Source: Sphingomonas_R sp036387535
GTDB lineage: Bacteria > Pseudomonadota > Alphaproteobacteria > Sphingomonadales > Sphingomonadaceae
Assembly: GCF_036387535.1 (NCBI RefSeq)
Contig: NZ_DASVTO010000052.1
Span: 1-8,858, forward strand
Direction: 5' to 3'
Length of the DNA: 8,858 bases
Part shown: one piece after another, positions 1-6,617 of the stretch
Numbering within the stretch: position 1 is the first letter of the stretch
Layout of the letters: the number at the start of each line of letters is the position of its first letter
Program-made: the position numbers and the translations under genes
Notes under the pieces: generated by a model
The model's database searches: none
What the model was told of the DNA's origin: nothing
Seen by the model: only the letters and a program-made list of their open reading frames with translations

Positions 1-365
1 ACCTGAACACCCCGCGCGCGCTGGCCGTGCTGGACGAGATGCAGGCCGACAAGGCGCTGTCCCCCGCCGATCGGCTGGCCGGGCTTGCCGAGGCCGAGTC
101 GCTGCTGGGCCTGATGCTGACGAGCCTGACGCGCGGCGACCTGCGCATCCGGCCTGTCGAGGCGCGGATTGACGAAGCGGCCATAGCGGACCGGCTGGCG
201 GCGCGTCGGGAAGCGCGCGCCGCCAAGGATTTCGGCCGATCGGATGCGATTCGCGGCGAGCTGACCGCGGCCGGAGTCGAGGTGATGGACGGTGATCCGC
301 TGGGCTGGGACTGGTCGACGGATCGGGCGGGCGATCGGGCGGGCGATCAGGAGGCGAAAGCATGA
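1..365 (+). CDS. cysS: Cysteinyl-tRNA synthetase, C-terminal end (partial)
   Basis: This is the last ~120 codons of cysteinyl-tRNA synthetase, the cytoplasmic enzyme that charges tRNA-Cys with cysteine; the gene runs off the left edge, in frame from base 3. It reads LNTPRALAVLDEM at the start of the visible part, a helix of the DALR-type anticodon-binding region. Near the end it has AAKDFGRSDAIRGEL followed by AAGVEVMDG, which matches the usual closing motif (AR..KDF..AD.IR..L...GI.L.D) of CysS. The tail after this motif (STDRAGDRAGDQEAKA) is extra and comes from a short tandem repeat. The stop TGA at 363-365 overlaps the start of the next gene (ATGA), so the two genes are probably translationally coupled. 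The identification is by recognisable motif; the catalytic domain is outside the window. Confidence 0.93.
   Translation, partial: LNTPRALAVLDEMQADKALSPADRLAGLAEAESLLGLMLTSLTRGDLRIRPVEARIDEAAIADRLAARREARAAKDFGRSDAIRGELTAAGVEVMDGDPLGWDWSTDRAGDRAGDQEAKA
321..344 (+). repeat. 12-base tandem duplication at the end of cysS
   Basis: The unit GATCGGGCGGGC occurs twice back to back (321-332 and 333-344), followed by a partial third copy (GATC at 345-348). It encodes the repeated residues DRAG-DRAG-D in the non-conserved tail of CysS, just before the AGGAGG ribosome-binding site (349-354) of the following gene. It is probably a slippage expansion without effect on the enzyme. Confidence 0.8.
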
Positions 366-1300
366 AGGCCGTCCTGCCCGCCGCGGCGCGCGCGTTGATG
401 GCGCCGCACTTGCCCGCCGATCTGGACGTGGCGTGGTTCGCGTCCCCGGCCGAAGCGAACGCGATGATCGCCGACGCCGATCTGGCGTGGGTCGACATGC
501 AGCCGACCGAATTGGTCGCAGAGGCAATCCGGGCGGCGGGGACGCGGCTGAAATGGGTGTCGACCATCTACGCCGGGCTCGACGCGTTCCCGCTGGACGT
601 GGTGCGTGCGCGCGGTGCGGTGCTGACCAACGGATCGGGCATCAACGCCATCGCGGTCGCGGAATATGCAATGCTGGGGATGCTGGCTGCGGCCAAGCGC
701 TTCGACATGGTGGTGCGGCTGCACGATGCGCGCGAATGGACCCGCGAGGCGCCGGGCAGGATCGAGCTGGCGGGCAGCCGTGCGATCGTCATCGGCTATG
801 GCACGATCGGCCGATTGATCGGCGATCGGCTGACGGCGTTCGGCGTCGACGTGACCGGCGTCACCCGGCGCGCGCGCGACGGCGCGATCGGCCCCGACGA
901 CTGGCGCGCCCGGCTGGACGAATTCGACTGGGTGGTGCTGGCCGCGCCATCGACCGATGCGACGAAGGCGATGATCGGCGCGGACGAGCTGGCGGCCATG
1001 AAGTCGACGGCCTGGCTCATCAACATCGCGCGCGGCGACATGATCGATCAGCCCGCGTTGATCGCCGCGCTGGAAGCCGGGACGATCGCAGGTGCCTTTC
1101 TGGACCCGACCGACCCCGAACCCCTGCCCGCCGACCATCCGCTGTGGCGCGCACCCAACATCATGATTTCCATGCACCTGTCGGGACACAGCCAGACCAG
1201 CATGTTCCAGCGCGGCGCCGCGCTGTTCCTGGAGAACCTGTCCGCGTTCCTGGCGGGCAAGCCGATGCGCAACGTCGTCGATCTCGACATGGGATATTGA
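362..1300 (+). CDS. D-2-hydroxyacid dehydrogenase (NAD(P)-dependent)
   Basis: A 312-residue enzyme of the D-isomer-specific 2-hydroxyacid dehydrogenase family, which interconverts 2-keto acids and D-2-hydroxy acids with NAD(P)H in the cytoplasm. The Rossmann cofactor site is G145-Y-G-T-I-G150. The catalytic triad of the family can be placed at R224 (NIARGD), E253 (DPTDPEPL) and H272 (SMHLSGH). The 29-residue Arg-Glu and 19-residue Glu-His spacings fit the family's hydroxypyruvate/glyoxylate reductase-like branch. Length is normal. The start is well supported: AGGAGG at 349-354 lies 7 bases before the ATG, which overlaps the cysS stop by 4 bases. The substrate cannot be read from the sequence; glyoxylate, hydroxypyruvate or another short 2-keto acid are possible. 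Coupling to cysS probably reflects operon layout rather than a shared pathway. Confidence 0.93.
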   Translation: MKAVLPAAARALMAPHLPADLDVAWFASPAEANAMIADADLAWVDMQPTELVAEAIRAAGTRLKWVSTIYAGLDAFPLDVVRARGAVLTNGSGINAIAVAEYAMLGMLAAAKRFDMVVRLHDAREWTREAPGRIELAGSRAIVIGYGTIGRLIGDRLTAFGVDVTGVTRRARDGAIGPDDWRARLDEFDWVVLAAPSTDATKAMIGADELAAMKSTAWLINIARGDMIDQPALIAALEAGTIAGAFLDPTDPEPLPADHPLWRAPNIMISMHLSGHSQTSMFQRGAALFLENLSAFLAGKPMRNVVDLDMGY

Positions 1301-1302
1301 GG

Positions 1303-1653
1303 GTGGCGCACCTGACCGTCGCTCATGCTGCCGACCGATATCACGCGTTCATCAACTGGATCGGCGACGGCACCGGCCTGCCCGACACGATCCTGCACAT
1401 CCATGCCGGCATGCTGATCCTGCTGCTGGCGCGGCTGGTGACCGGGCGGTCACTGGGCAGTTTCGTGCCGCTGACGTTCGTGGCGGTGGCGGAAGCCGGC
1501 AACGAGATCATGGACCGGCTGGAATTCGGATCGTGGCGCTGGCCCGACACGGCATCCGATATCATCAACACGCTGTTCTGGCCGACGATCATCTGCCTGG
1601 CCGTGCGCCTGCGCCCGCTGGCCGCCGAGCGGCTCACGCGCAGGCGGCGATAG
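1303..1653 (+). CDS. Small predicted membrane protein, possibly VanZ-like
   Basis: A 116-residue protein of unknown function. Hydrophobic segments lie at about residues 28-48 (LLLLARL-type core), 53-66 and 84-103, so two or three membrane-spanning helices in the inner membrane are likely. The most distinctive stretch is the polar block NEIMDRLEFGSWRWPDT (67-83) followed by DIINTLFWP (86-94). An acidic/amide motif ahead of a D-x-x-N-T segment recalls the VanZ-like family, but this is a weak resemblance. The C-terminus ends in an Arg-rich tail. It starts 2 bases after the dehydrogenase stop and is probably the last gene of the cysS operon. The start is uncertain: GTG 1303 is preferred, and TTG 1297, which overlaps the upstream stop, is the alternative; neither has a strong ribosome-binding site. 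The first in-frame ATG is only at residue 37 and would remove part of the first helix. Confidence 0.75.
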   Translation: MAHLTVAHAADRYHAFINWIGDGTGLPDTILHIHAGMLILLLARLVTGRSLGSFVPLTFVAVAEAGNEIMDRLEFGSWRWPDTASDIINTLFWPTIICLAVRLRPLAAERLTRRRR

Positions 1654-1674
1654 GCGCTTGTTCCGGCGGCCCCA

Positions 1675-2658
1675 TTATTCAAGCGGCGCGGCGCGGGTGG
1701 CGAGCAGCGGCGGCACATATGGCATAGGCGCGTTCGGCGGCATGCGGGCGATTTCGTCGGCGATCGCCTGCGCGCGGGCGGCGGACGACGGATGCGTCCG
1801 GCTGCGGAACAGGCCGCCGTCGACATCGCTGCCGTGCATGCGCCAGAAGGTGACGGCGCTGGCCGGATCGTAACCGGCGTTGCGCAGCAGGTACATGCCG
1901 AGCAGATCCGCCTCGTTTTCCGTGCGGCGGAACAGGCGCCCGTTGCGGCCGAATTCGGCGAGCATGCCGCGCTTCACCCCTGCCGCGTCCAGCCGCCGGG
2001 CGTGATGCAGGATGTTGTGGGCGAGTTCGTGGGCGACGACGACGGCGACCTGCGCATCGTCATAGCGTTCGAAAAAGCGCGAGCCGATCTGGACGAGGTC
2101 GCCGTCCGCGGATGCTTCCATCCCCGGTCCCAGCAGCACTTCGAACGCGCTGCGGCACCCCGGCGATGCTGCGACGGTGGCATCGAAGCGCGTGCCCGCA
2201 CGCAGCAAGGTCAGGGTGAGCGGTTGCGCGGCCGGCTGCCCCGCGATCAGCGCGCGCACCGCATCCCGCTGGGCGCTGCTGGCTGTGTTGCCGGGCTTGC
2301 CCGCCACGATCTGGCCGGCGACCGCGATCACCGCATCGTCGGCGGCGATGCCGGCACGCGCCGCGGCGCTATCGGGCACGACCGCTTCGACCGCGACCGG
2401 TGCCGCGAAGCCGAAAGCGGCGCGGGCGTCGGCGCGCATGTCCGGCGCATATTGGCCGATCGCATGGATCGCGAGGCCGGGCGTCGGCGCCAGCGCATCG
2501 CACAGGGCCGCATTGGCGGTGGTCAGCCGATAGGCGATCGTCGCCATCCGCAGATCGACGTCGCGCAAGGCGGCGAAGAAGCCCGGCGCAGGCGCCTGGG
2601 CGGCGGCGGGGACGCTCGCCAGCATCAGCGCGCAGGCGGCGATCGTTCGCGTCGGCAT
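1675..2658 (-). CDS. Exported M48-family metallopeptidase with PDZ-like segment
   Basis: A 327-residue protein. Residues 1-21 form a signal peptide (positively charged start, hydrophobic core, Ala-rich end SVPAAAQA), so the protein is probably periplasmic. Residues about 85-165 look like a PDZ domain (VEAVVPDSAAARAGI, then DDAVIAVAGQ). The protease signature is H210-E-L-A-H214, with a probable third zinc ligand in ENEAD (E247 by analogy with E-x-x-A-D) and a THPSSAAR block at 288-295, all as in M48 peptidases. Family members of this type act in envelope quality control, clearing or maturing proteins. Its gene converges on the upstream operon with a 21-base gap. The chosen ATG gives an intact signal peptide; longer readings upstream have no such signal and run into the divergent gene. 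The ribosome-binding site is weak (AGGGA well upstream). Family assignment is strong; the substrate is unknown. Confidence 0.88.
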   Translation of the reverse strand: MPTRTIAACALMLASVPAAAQAPAPGFFAALRDVDLRMATIAYRLTTANAALCDALAPTPGLAIHAIGQYAPDMRADARAAFGFAAPVAVEAVVPDSAAARAGIAADDAVIAVAGQIVAGKPGNTASSAQRDAVRALIAGQPAAQPLTLTLLRAGTRFDATVAASPGCRSAFEVLLGPGMEASADGDLVQIGSRFFERYDDAQVAVVVAHELAHNILHHARRLDAAGVKRGMLAEFGRNGRLFRRTENEADLLGMYLLRNAGYDPASAVTFWRMHGSDVDGGLFRSRTHPSSAARAQAIADEIARMPPNAPMPYVPPLLATRAAPLE

Positions 2659-2715
2659 CGCGCGGCCATATCCCTGCCCCGGACAGCCAACAACCCCGCG
2701 CGGGCTTTTCCGTGA

Positions 2716-2744
2716 TTGACCGCGGCGCGCGAACGGGCGCATGG
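2716..2744 (+). promoter_or_regulatory. Candidate promoter for the DAHP synthase gene
   Basis: The 123-base gap between the divergent protease (ends 2658) and DAHP synthase (starts 2782) must hold promoters for both. The best -35 on the plus strand is TTGACC at 2716-2721. The hexamer 17 bases further on (GCATGG, 2739-2744) is a poor -10, so this is tentative. Just upstream is the palindrome CCCGCGCGGG (2695-2704) followed by CTTTTC, which looks terminator-like. I looked for a Trp-, Phe- or Tyr-rich leader peptide that would indicate attenuation and found none. Confidence 0.25.
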
Positions 2745-2781
2745 GCAGGGCACCGAAATAAGACATAAGGCGCGAAGGAAC

Positions 2782-4152
2782 ATGGCAGCGAATTGGTCGC
2801 CGGACAGCTGGACCAGGGCCGAAGCCCGGCAGATGCCGCATTATCCGGATGCAGGCGCGCTGGACGCCGCATGCGATCAGCTTGCCAAATATCCGCCGCT
2901 GGTATTTGCCGGCGAGGCGCGCAACCTGACCGGGCATCTGGCGAAGGCGGTGACCGGCGAGGCATTCCTGCTGCAAGGCGGCGATTGCGCCGAAAGTTTC
3001 CTGGAGCATAGCGCAAACAACATCCGCGACACGTTCCGCGTCATCCTCCAGATGGCGGTCGTGCTGACCTATGCGTCCAAGCTGCCGGTCATCAAGCTGG
3101 GCCGCATGGCGGGCCAGTTCGCCAAGCCGCGATCGACCGACATGGAAACGATCGACGGCGTCGAGCTGCCCAGTTATCGCGGCGACATCGTCAACGATAT
3201 CGCGTTCGACGATGCCGCGCGCCAGCCCGATCCGCAGCGGATGATCCGCGCCTATTCGCAAAGCGCCGCGACGCTGAACCTGCTGCGCGCGTTCGCGCAA
3301 GGCGGCTATGCCAACCTGCACCAGGTCCACCGCTGGACGCACGATTTCATGGGACGCAGCCCGTGGGCGCGCAAATATGCCGAGACCGCGGACCGGATCG
3401 GCGAAGCGCTGGAATTCATGGCGGCGTGCGGGATCGATCCGGAAACCGTACCGCAATTGGCGCAGACCGATTTCTACACCAGCCACGAAGCCCTGCTGCT
3501 GCGCTACGAACAGGCGCTGACCCGGCAGGATTCGCTGACCGGCGACTGGTATGACACGTCGGCGCACTTCCTGTGGATCGGCGATCGCACCCGCTTCGAA
3601 GGATCGGCGCATGTCGAATATCTGCGCGGCATCGGCAACCCGATCGGGATGAAATGCGGGCCGTCACTGGAACCCGATGCGCTGTTGCGGCTGCTCGACA
3701 CGCTCAATCCGGCGCGGGTGCCAGGGCGGATGACGCTCATCACCCGCTACGGCCATGACAAGATCGAGGCGGGGTTGCCCCGGCTGGTGCGCGCGGTGAT
3801 GCGCGAAGGGCATCCGGTGGTGTGGAGCTGCGACCCGATGCACGGCAACGTCGTCAAGACCAGCACCGGCTACAAGACCCGGCCGTTCGACCGCATCCTG
3901 GCCGAAGTGCGCGGATTCTTCGCGGTGCACCGTGCCGAGGGCAGCCTGGCAGGCGGCATCCATACCGAGATGACCGGGCAGAACGTGACGGAATGCACCG
4001 GCGGCGCGATGGACGTGACGCAGATGGACCTGGCGGACCGGTATCACACGCATTGCGACCCGCGGCTGAACGCCGGGCAGAGCATCGAGCTGGCGTTCCT
4101 GTTGGCGGAAATGCTGAACCAGGAACTGAAGGAGCGCAGGAAAGCCGCGTGA
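2782..4152 (+). CDS. aroG: Class II DAHP synthase (3-deoxy-7-phosphoheptulonate synthase)
   Basis: A 456-residue cytoplasmic enzyme that condenses phosphoenolpyruvate and erythrose 4-phosphate, the first step of the shikimate route to aromatic amino acids. It belongs to the class II (plant/mycobacterial) type rather than the E. coli AroF/G/H type. The metal ligands can be placed at C69 (LLQGGDCAESF), H354 (DPMHGN), E396 (GGIHTEMTG) and D426 (CDPRLN). The 42- and 30-residue spacings of the last three match those I recall for the Mycobacterium tuberculosis enzyme. Other hallmarks are KLGRMAGQFAKPRS (105-118) and MKCGPS (290-295). Length is normal for bacterial members without the long N-terminal regulatory extension. 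The N-terminus WSPDSW.....Q.P.YPD is typical and fixes the start, although the AGGA at 2776-2779 is only 2 bases from the ATG. The symbol follows mycobacterial usage. Confidence 0.96.
   Translation: MAANWSPDSWTRAEARQMPHYPDAGALDAACDQLAKYPPLVFAGEARNLTGHLAKAVTGEAFLLQGGDCAESFLEHSANNIRDTFRVILQMAVVLTYASKLPVIKLGRMAGQFAKPRSTDMETIDGVELPSYRGDIVNDIAFDDAARQPDPQRMIRAYSQSAATLNLLRAFAQGGYANLHQVHRWTHDFMGRSPWARKYAETADRIGEALEFMAACGIDPETVPQLAQTDFYTSHEALLLRYEQALTRQDSLTGDWYDTSAHFLWIGDRTRFEGSAHVEYLRGIGNPIGMKCGPSLEPDALLRLLDTLNPARVPGRMTLITRYGHDKIEAGLPRLVRAVMREGHPVVWSCDPMHGNVVKTSTGYKTRPFDRILAEVRGFFAVHRAEGSLAGGIHTEMTGQNVTECTGGAMDVTQMDLADRYHTHCDPRLNAGQSIELAFLLAEMLNQELKERRKAA
4138..4143 (+). promoter_or_regulatory. Ribosome-binding site supporting the GTG start of the AraC-family gene
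   Basis: AGGAAA lies 5 bases before GTG 4149, inside the last codons of the DAHP synthase gene. The later in-frame ATG at 4200 has no comparable site, so this favours the earlier GTG start and a GTGA overlap with the upstream stop. Confidence 0.5.
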
Positions 4153-5096
4153 TCGAAGGCGGCACCGAACTGCCGGCCGTCAGCCCTCGTGCGTGCGCGA
4201 TGCCGCCCGGCCTGGCGATCCGTTACGACCGCCCGGCCGACGATATCGCCGATTCGATCACCGGCTATCACGTCTATTCCGCACAAGGATCGGCCGAGCG
4301 GGTCGACTGGTTCCTGCCCGGCACCGCCAACATCCGCATCGCTCTGGACGCCGGGGTGATCGCGGTGACGATCCGGCGACGGACCTATTCGCCGATACCC
4401 GCCGTCACCCTGTTCGGGCCCACCAGCCAGGCGATGCGTGCGGTCACCCACGGCGGCACGATGATCGGCATCGGCGTGAGCGCGCTGGGCTGGTCCCGGC
4501 TGTTCGCCAAGTCGGCCAGCACCTACCGCGACCGCATCGTGCCGCTGGCCGAGGCCGCCGACGCGGAGCTGGCCGACGCCTTGTTCGCCGCGCTGTCGGC
4601 CACCGACCGCGATCATCAGGTCAAGGCCGCGCTGGACGCCTTCTTTCGCGCGCGGCTGGGGCCCTATCACGCCGATGCGCCGCTGATCCGCCGGCTGATG
4701 GGGATGATCGTCGACGAGCCGGCCGATCCGCTGGCGGGGATCGCGGCGGAGCTGAACCTGCCGGCGCACACGCTGCGTCGCCTGTCGACGCGGCATTTCG
4801 GGTTCCCGCCCAAATTGCTGCTGTTGCGCGCGCGGTTCCTGCGCTCGCTCACGCGGCTGCTCGCCGCGGGCGAGCCGCTGGATTATTCCAAGATCGCGCC
4901 GAGCTATTTCGACGCCTCGCACTTCCTGCGCGACGCGCGCGCGTTCCTGGGCACCACGCCCAAGCGCTTCGTGGCGCAGCCGACCATCTTCCTGCAAGCC
5001 AGCCTGCGCGCGCGCGAAGCCGTGCTCGGTGCTCCCACCCAGGCCCTGCACGCGATCGCGCCAGCCACGCTTGACGCCGAACACCCCGCCCCGTAG
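4149..5096 (+). CDS. AraC-family transcriptional regulator
   Basis: A 315-residue predicted DNA-binding protein. The C-terminal half (about residues 180-275) is an AraC/XylS double helix-turn-helix domain. The first helix-turn-helix is around PLAGIAAELNLPAHTLRRLSTRHFG. The second is around DYSKIAPSYFDASHFLRDARAFLGTTPKRF, matching the usual A....GF.d.shF.r.FR...G.tP..fR pattern, but with Y-F-D in place of G-F and an A-R-A-F in place of the usual F-x-x. Residues about 20-130 form an N-terminal sensing domain with a GPTSQAMRAV block and an IGIGVSALGW segment, resembling regulators with an uncharacterised N-terminal domain (DUF6597-like); the ligand is unknown. GTG 4149 overlaps the DAHP synthase stop (GTGA), implying co-transcription; ATG 4200 is the alternative. 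Whether it controls aromatic biosynthesis cannot be told from the sequence. Confidence 0.88.
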   Translation: MIEGGTELPAVSPRACAMPPGLAIRYDRPADDIADSITGYHVYSAQGSAERVDWFLPGTANIRIALDAGVIAVTIRRRTYSPIPAVTLFGPTSQAMRAVTHGGTMIGIGVSALGWSRLFAKSASTYRDRIVPLAEAADAELADALFAALSATDRDHQVKAALDAFFRARLGPYHADAPLIRRLMGMIVDEPADPLAGIAAELNLPAHTLRRLSTRHFGFPPKLLLLRARFLRSLTRLLAAGEPLDYSKIAPSYFDASHFLRDARAFLGTTPKRFVAQPTIFLQASLRAREAVLGAPTQALHAIAPATLDAEHPAP

Positions 5097-5099
5097 ACG
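5071..5099 (+). promoter_or_regulatory. Candidate promoter of the tRNA-Glu gene
   Basis: TTGACG (5071-5076) preceded by C gives the CTTGAC block that dominates housekeeping promoters in alphaproteobacteria. Seventeen bases downstream is TAGACG (5094-5099), a weak -10 that matches only three of six consensus bases. Transcription would begin about 12-15 bases before the mature tRNA 5' end at 5119. The site lies within the last codons of the AraC-family gene and its stop codon. Confidence 0.35.
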
Positions 5100-5118
5100 C
5101 CGCGCTTCCGCCAGCAAT

Positions 5119-5194
5119 GGCCCCTTCGTCTAGCGGTCTAGGACGTCGCCCTCTCACGGCGAAAACACGGGTTCGATTCCCGTAGGGGTCACCA
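5119..5194 (+). tRNA. tRNA-Glu (anticodon CTC)
   Basis: A complete 76-base tRNA with an encoded CCA end. The acceptor stem pairs GGCCCCT (5119-5125) with AGGGGTC (5184-5190) including one G-T pair, followed by A73 and CCA. The anticodon stem is TCGCC/GGCGA around the loop CTCTCAC (5151-5157), giving anticodon CTC at 5153-5155, which reads GAG (Glu). The T arm is ACGGG-TTCGATT-CCCGT. The overall sequence is the standard bacterial tRNA-Glu. It sits at the boundary between recognisable core genes and a run of unrecognised genes, so its 3' end is a plausible integration site. No second copy of the 3' end is visible within the window. Confidence 0.97.
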
Positions 5195-5368
5195 AGCGTT
5201 TACAAATACTTAGCTTCCGATTTGCGGCATTATCCACGTAGCTTGGGTAATGGTTGGGGAATATACGCGCTGAAACGCCGTGAACTAAGCTGGAACAGAG
5301 TGCGACAAGTGGGGAAACATCGGGTCAGCCGTTGACTCCGCAGGGGTAGTCGCCCCAGCCTGCCCAAC
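5195..5368 (+). other. Intergenic stretch after tRNA-Glu, no convincing gene
   Basis: These 174 bases are noticeably richer in A and T at their left end (5195-5270) than the flanking core genes. TTTACA at 5199-5204 resembles a -35, but no good -10 follows at 17 bases; TATACG at 5262-5267 could be a -10 without a clear partner. The plus-strand frame of the downstream gene is open from the tRNA to a TGA at 5333-5335 (about 46 codons, including the piece YALKRRELSWNRVRQVGKHR). It has no ATG and no ribosome-binding site, so I do not call it a gene; it could be the remnant of a longer protein. A short GGGG-tagtcg-CCCC hairpin lies at 5343-5356. Nothing here is recognisable as an integrase. Confidence 0.5.
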
Positions 5369-5866
5369 GTGCCAGGTCCGTTCCACCCACTTGTTGAGCA
5401 ATGGAAGCTGTTGAGCGGGCCGGTGAGTTGGTCCCTGCCTAACTCCGGTGACGGACAAGTCGGCTTCCTTGTCCCGCTTGAGATCGAGGGCGTGACAGTC
5501 GTCGACTTCGCGCTTCGGGGCATTGCCTACGAGCAGCGCGTGGACGCTGCGGTGACGTTCCAGCTGGAGATTGGGACACCCGGGGTTCGCACACGCACGC
5601 CCCTCATTCGCCTTGATTGGCGCCCAATATCGCTGCAGCATAGAAATCCCGATCGAACGATGCTGGTCGGCGACCATGTCCATCCCTTCGATCTGAACTG
5701 GTTGGAGGTCGAACAGCGCATGCGCCGGCACAATCTGCCCTATGCCGCCCCGCTCTCCCAGGCGGTAGACAGCTATGGCGCGCTGATTGATGCTGCTAGG
5801 ACGGTGTTTAGAATCTCAAACGTAGAAATCATTCCCCCGCCGGAATGGTCACCGAAGCTGATATGA
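5369..5866 (+). CDS. Hypothetical protein, first gene of a two-gene cassette
   Basis: A 165-residue protein I do not recognise. It has no signal peptide or membrane helix, so it is probably cytoplasmic. Residues 30-100 alternate in a way that suggests beta strands (VGFLVPLEIEGVTVVDFAL, then AVTFQLEIGT). The most striking motif is GDHVHPFDLNW (101-111), with two His and an Asp that could form a metal or catalytic site. The C-terminal third (residues 112-148) looks helical. The start is uncertain: GTG 5369 sits just before FHPLVEQW, which looks like a natural N-terminus, but there is no ribosome-binding site; CTG 5360 is also open, and the frame is closed by TGA at 5333. The stop overlaps the ATG 5863 of the next gene (ATGA), so the two are almost certainly one transcription unit. 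Function unknown. Confidence 0.7.
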   Translation: MPGPFHPLVEQWKLLSGPVSWSLPNSGDGQVGFLVPLEIEGVTVVDFALRGIAYEQRVDAAVTFQLEIGTPGVRTRTPLIRLDWRPISLQHRNPDRTMLVGDHVHPFDLNWLEVEQRMRRHNLPYAAPLSQAVDSYGALIDAARTVFRISNVEIIPPPEWSPKLI

Positions 5867-6615
5867 CGATGACGGAGACACGTGCAGTTGATCGAGCCGC
5901 TACGGTGGAAGCCGCGGCGCGATCGCTGCTGCTGGTCCGGCACGACGGCGAGGTCAGCCGTGTGGCTCTCCCGATCTTCTATCCGAGCGGTGCAGCCGCA
6001 ACCGTAGAGGTCGCGCAGAACGGCCCCCAGTTCCTGATCTCGGACGCGGGGCTCGCCTACCGGGAAGCCGAGCTGATCGGCGCGGAGAACCTGTTCAACC
6101 GCAACGCCGCCCCGGTCGCTGAGCAATTTGGGATCGACGTGGGGAAGCGCGGTTTCACTGTTTCGGCGTCGGTTGATCAGCTTGCCGGGGCGATGGCCGA
6201 CGTGGCCGCCGCATCCGTCCAAGTAGCACATAGGATCTGCGAGCGGGTGGCTCAGCGAAGCGAAGCCGCAATAACTGCTCATCTTTACGAACGGCTGGTG
6301 GCCGTCTTCGGCGCGCAGAAGGTGGTTCCCGAAGCAGAGATCGCAGGCGCGTCGAGCCATAAGTGGCGCGTCTCCGCGCTTGTCCACGTTGACGGGAAGG
6401 ACATGGCATTCGAGGCCGTGTCTAACCACCACAGTTCGGTCTACTCGTCCGCGACCATGTTCCACGACCTGAGCCTGCTGGAACGGAAGCCCGTCCCGGT
6501 GGCGGTTGTAAAGGACAAGGCGTCGTTCGGCGCCTACCTGAGCATACTGTCACAGGCCGCGAACGTGATCGAGGACACCGTGCCAAATGCGGCACTGGAA
6601 CGGCTAGCAGCCTAG
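5863..6615 (+). CDS. DUF1828-like protein, second gene of the cassette
   Basis: A 250-residue protein, probably cytoplasmic. The N-terminal part (about residues 20-120) resembles the DUF1828 family: a strand-rich block with ALPIFYPSG, VEVAQNG and then FLISDAGLAYRE, followed by a helical QLAGAMADVAAASVQVAH region. The C-terminal part (about 165-235) has HKWRVSALVHVDGKDMAFEAV and PVPVAVVKDK, reminiscent of the DUF1829 domain that often accompanies DUF1828. Neither family has an assigned function that I know of. The similarity is from memory and needs a profile search. The start at ATG 5863 is chosen because it overlaps the upstream stop (ATGA); ATG 5845 (6 residues longer) and ATG 5869 are alternatives, and none has a clear ribosome-binding site. 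It converges on the minus-strand operon with a 53-base gap. Confidence 0.75.
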   Translation: MTMTETRAVDRAATVEAAARSLLLVRHDGEVSRVALPIFYPSGAAATVEVAQNGPQFLISDAGLAYREAELIGAENLFNRNAAPVAEQFGIDVGKRGFTVSASVDQLAGAMADVAAASVQVAHRICERVAQRSEAAITAHLYERLVAVFGAQKVVPEAEIAGASSHKWRVSALVHVDGKDMAFEAVSNHHSSVYSSATMFHDLSLLERKPVPVAVVKDKASFGAYLSILSQAANVIEDTVPNAALERLAA

Positions 6616-6617
6616 GG

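Noticed and set aside
347..1189. 280-codon minus-strand open frame opposite the dehydrogenase gene
   Set aside because: Lies wholly antisense to a gene with clear family motifs; His/Arg/Gly-rich low-complexity composition is typical of shadow frames in GC-rich DNA.
292..1302. Long plus-strand open frame leading into the small membrane protein
   Set aside because: It overlaps the dehydrogenase in another frame and is Arg-rich without motifs; only the part from 1303 looks like a real protein.
2695..2710. Palindrome CCCGCGCGGG plus CTTTTC as a transcription attenuator of the DAHP synthase gene
   Set aside because: The stem is too short once a loop is allowed, and no leader peptide with repeated aromatic codons precedes it.
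1792..2715. 307-codon plus-strand open frame opposite the protease
   Set aside because: Antisense to the M48 protease, which has a signal peptide and zinc motif; composition is shadow-like.
4044..5117. 357-codon minus-strand open frame opposite the AraC-family gene
   Set aside because: Antisense shadow; Gln/Arg/Gly-rich with no recognisable domain.
5773..6465. 230-codon minus-strand open frame opposite the DUF1828-like gene
   Set aside because: No motif and no ribosome-binding context; the plus-strand reading is coherent and coupled to its neighbour.
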